From an uncultured Phenylobacterium sp. (GTDB lineage: Bacteria; Pseudomonadota; Alphaproteobacteria; Caulobacterales; Caulobacteraceae): a stretch of DNA of 6,790 nucleotides. Of the stretch, positions 5,394-6,790 are shown piece by piece. How positions within the stretch are numbered: position 1 is the stretch's first letter; the number at the start of each line of letters is the position of its first letter. The stretch covers positions 1 to 6,790 of the forward strand of contig CAMFHW010000237.1 in NCBI GenBank assembly GCA_945952175.1, in the 5' to 3' direction. A model generated the notes under the pieces. It was not told where the DNA came from and ran no database searches. It saw only the letters and a program-made list of their open reading frames with translations. Made by a program: the position numbers and the translations under genes.

Positions 5394-6157
5394 TCGGCGA
5401 CGACGTGTTGGTGTGGCGCGAGGTTCGCAAAGGCTTCGGCCGATCGATCGTCCTGGATCGATTGGATATGACCGCCCGACGAGGCCGGTCGCTGGTCATC
5501 TTGGGCGCTTCGGGGCAGGGCAAGTCGGTGGCCCTGAAGCTTGCCGCCGGTCTGCTGCAACCCGACGCGGGTCAGGTGCTGATCGAAGGACGCGATCTCG
5601 CTCGCCAATCGGCGGCGGGACGCAAGGCGCTGCTCGCGAGGACAGGCATGCTGTTCCAAGGCGCCGCCTTGTTCGACAGCCTGCCGGTCTGGGAGAATGT
5701 CGCCTTCCGCCTGCTGAACGCCGAACGATCTTCGCGCGCGGAGGGGCGTGCTCGCGCGCTCCTGGCGCTGCGACGGGTGCGCCTCGACGCCGACGTCGCC
5801 GACAAGCGGCCGAGCCAGCTTTCCGGGGGCATGCAGAAGCGCGTCGGCCTGGCTCGCGCGATCGTCGCCGATCCGGAATTGCTGTTCTTCGATGAGCCCA
5901 CCACGGGCCTCGACCCCATCACCGCCCGGGCCATCGACGCTCTGATCCTGGACCAGGTCCGTCGGCTTGGCTGCACCGCGGTCACGATCACCCACGACAT
6001 CGCCTCGGCGCGCCGCATCGGCGACGACATCGCTCTGCTGGGGCGCGGGCGGATCCTTTGGCGCGGCCCGGCCGCGGCGCTTGATCGGCCGGAGGACCCT
6101 GCGCTCGACCAATTCGTGCACGGTCGCGCGGAAGGACCATTGGCGCTGGCGCCTTAA
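5390..6157 (+). CDS. mlaF: MlaF, ATPase of the phospholipid ABC transporter
   Basis: MlaF hydrolyses ATP on the cytoplasmic side to power MlaE/MlaD. All nucleotide-binding motifs are present in the 255 residues: Walker A GASGQGKS (39-46), Q-loop MLFQGAALFDSLPVWENVAF (87-106), signature LSGGMQKRVGLARAI (144-158), Walker B LLFFDEPTTGLDP (164-176) and H-loop ITHD (200-203). The phrase GAALFDSLPVWENVAF and the C-terminal QFVHGRAEGPL (241-251) are characteristic of MlaF rather than of ABC ATPases in general; in E. coli this C-terminal extension contacts the partner subunit. The start ATG at 5390 overlaps the mlaE stop. It is the last gene of the operon, in contrast to E. coli, where mlaF is first. 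The stop TAA lies in the loop of the hairpin at 6144-6171. Nothing suggests loss of activity. Confidence 0.96.
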   Translation: MIGDDVLVWREVRKGFGRSIVLDRLDMTARRGRSLVILGASGQGKSVALKLAAGLLQPDAGQVLIEGRDLARQSAAGRKALLARTGMLFQGAALFDSLPVWENVAFRLLNAERSSRAEGRARALLALRRVRLDADVADKRPSQLSGGMQKRVGLARAIVADPELLFFDEPTTGLDPITARAIDALILDQVRRLGCTAVTITHDIASARRIGDDIALLGRGRILWRGPAAALDRPEDPALDQFVHGRAEGPLALAP

Positions 6158-6171
6158 GGCGCTTGCCAGCG
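6144..6171. terminator. Hairpin between convergent genes, possible bidirectional terminator
   Basis: CGCTGG (6144-6149) pairs with CCAGCG (6166-6171), and CGCC (6150-6153) with GGCG (6158-6161), around a TTAA loop. A 4-base bulge (6162-6165) sits on one arm. The inner 14 bases form a perfect palindrome. The structure spans the 16-bp gap between mlaF and the convergent ATP-grasp gene, where a shared terminator is expected. No T-run follows on either strand, so it is not a canonical intrinsic terminator; it may act as a 3' RNA-end stabiliser or need Rho. Confidence 0.5.
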
Positions 6172-6173
6172 GA

Positions 6174-6790
6174 TCAGCCGGTCGCCGCTCGAGCCTTCAA
6201 GTCGTCGGCGAAGGCGGCGAAGAGCCGACGCATGGCGGGCTTCTTGTAGGGGAACAGGTCCTCGGGATCGAGGTCGTGGACGATCATCGCCACGTCGATC
6301 TCGAAGACCAGCAACCGCCCGTCCGGAGCCTCCGCGCAGTCAATGCCGAAATAGTCGAGCCCCACGCGGCGGCGCAGGGCGTCGAACGCCGCCGCGTGGC
6401 GAACGGCGAAGTCCTGGTCGAAGGTCTGCATCCAGGCGGCCTCTTCGGCGCGCCGCTCCGGATGGTCCGTCATGCCCGCGCTCAAATAGTGGACCATCCA
6501 ATCGGGCGAGGTCGCGAAGTGGCTTGGAAAGGCCTGTCCGCCGATGAAGGCCACACGCTGTTTGCGGTAGTACCCATCCGGCCCGGCATAGGGGATGAAA
6601 GGCGCGACGTAGAACATGTCGTCCGGATGGGCGTCGAGATAGGTCCAAAGCTCGGCGAGCGCGCAAAGGCGCACGAGCCCCTTGCCGGCATGAGTGTCGA
6701 CCGGCCGGATCAGCAGCGGGAACGGCGGTCCGTGTCCTTCGGACAGGTAAGTGTGCAGCTCCCTGCGGGCCAGCTTGCGGTTGGGTGGCG
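6174..6790 (-). CDS. ATP-grasp (RimK/glutathione-synthase-like) protein, C-terminal part; start beyond the right edge
   Basis: The visible 204 residues are the C-terminal part of an ATP-grasp domain of the type often found behind TPR repeats in alphaproteobacteria. Such domains activate a carboxylate with ATP for ligation, but the substrate here is unknown. Visible blocks are PLLIRPVDTHAGKGL (about 24-38, nucleotide-binding strand and loop), FYVAPFIPYAGPDGYYRKQR (59-78), VAFIGGQAFPSHFATSPDWM (79-98), LDYFGIDCAEAPDG (144-157), FEIDVAMIVHDLDPED (162-177) and FPYKKPAMRRLFAAF (179-193). Asp150 and Glu163 are the likely metal ligands. The third ligand, often Asn in an E-x-N pattern, is Asp165 here. 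The frame is open to the right edge, so the GTG at 6674 is not taken as the start: the upstream residues match the family. The gene converges on mlaF with a 16-bp gap and is probably unrelated to the Mla operon. Confidence 0.82.
   Translation of the reverse strand, partial: PPNRKLARRELHTYLSEGHGPPFPLLIRPVDTHAGKGLVRLCALAELWTYLDAHPDDMFYVAPFIPYAGPDGYYRKQRVAFIGGQAFPSHFATSPDWMVHYLSAGMTDHPERRAEEAAWMQTFDQDFAVRHAAAFDALRRRVGLDYFGIDCAEAPDGRLLVFEIDVAMIVHDLDPEDLFPYKKPAMRRLFAAFADDLKARAATG

Noticed and set aside
1..6790. CRISPR arrays, tRNA/rRNA genes, insertion sequences, toxin-antitoxin pairs, phage genes
   Set aside because: I saw no regularly spaced direct repeats, no RNA-gene signatures, no transposase or terminal inverted repeats and no phage-like proteins.

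Overview
The window is a GC-rich stretch of a Gram-negative chromosome. It most likely comes from an alphaproteobacterium, and Caulobacterales (Caulobacter/Phenylobacterium-like) is my best guess. This rests on the strong G/C bias at third codon positions, the FecI/FecR-type regulatory pair, the mlaA-C-D-E-F gene order and the style of the ATP-grasp protein. The genus is inferred from protein flavour, not from a search.

Layout. On the left, on the minus strand, lie an ECF sigma factor (551-1066) and a FecR-like anti-sigma regulator (1-438, running off the left edge). Together they form a cell-surface signalling module whose TonB-dependent receptor, if present, would lie beyond the left edge. 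A divergent intergenic region of about 320 bp (1067-1389) follows. On each strand it contains a short ORF with a strong Shine-Dalgarno. Each short ORF is in frame with the gene it precedes and ends a few bases before that gene's non-ATG start. The region also holds a perfect 7-bp-arm palindrome and an imperfect hairpin.

The right-hand part (1390-6157, plus strand) reads as one operon. It begins with an arginase-fold protein that has lost most of its metal ligands. A doubtful 71-codon ORF follows, then a nearly complete retrograde phospholipid (Mla) transport system: mlaA (outer-membrane component), mlaC (periplasmic carrier, Tat-like signal), mlaD (MCE protein), mlaE (permease) and mlaF (ATPase). 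Most junctions overlap or are separated by only 3 nt. No MlaB (STAS) gene is present. The Mla proteins should together move phospholipid between the outer and inner membranes and keep the outer leaflet asymmetric.

The operon ends in a hairpin that contains the mlaF stop codon in its loop. It faces a convergent gene (6174-6790, minus strand, start beyond the right edge) that encodes the C-terminal part of an ATP-grasp ligase-like protein.

The most interesting points are the apparently dead ureohydrolase at the head of the Mla operon and the paired leader ORFs in the divergent control region. The Mla and sigma/FecR genes themselves are conventional.
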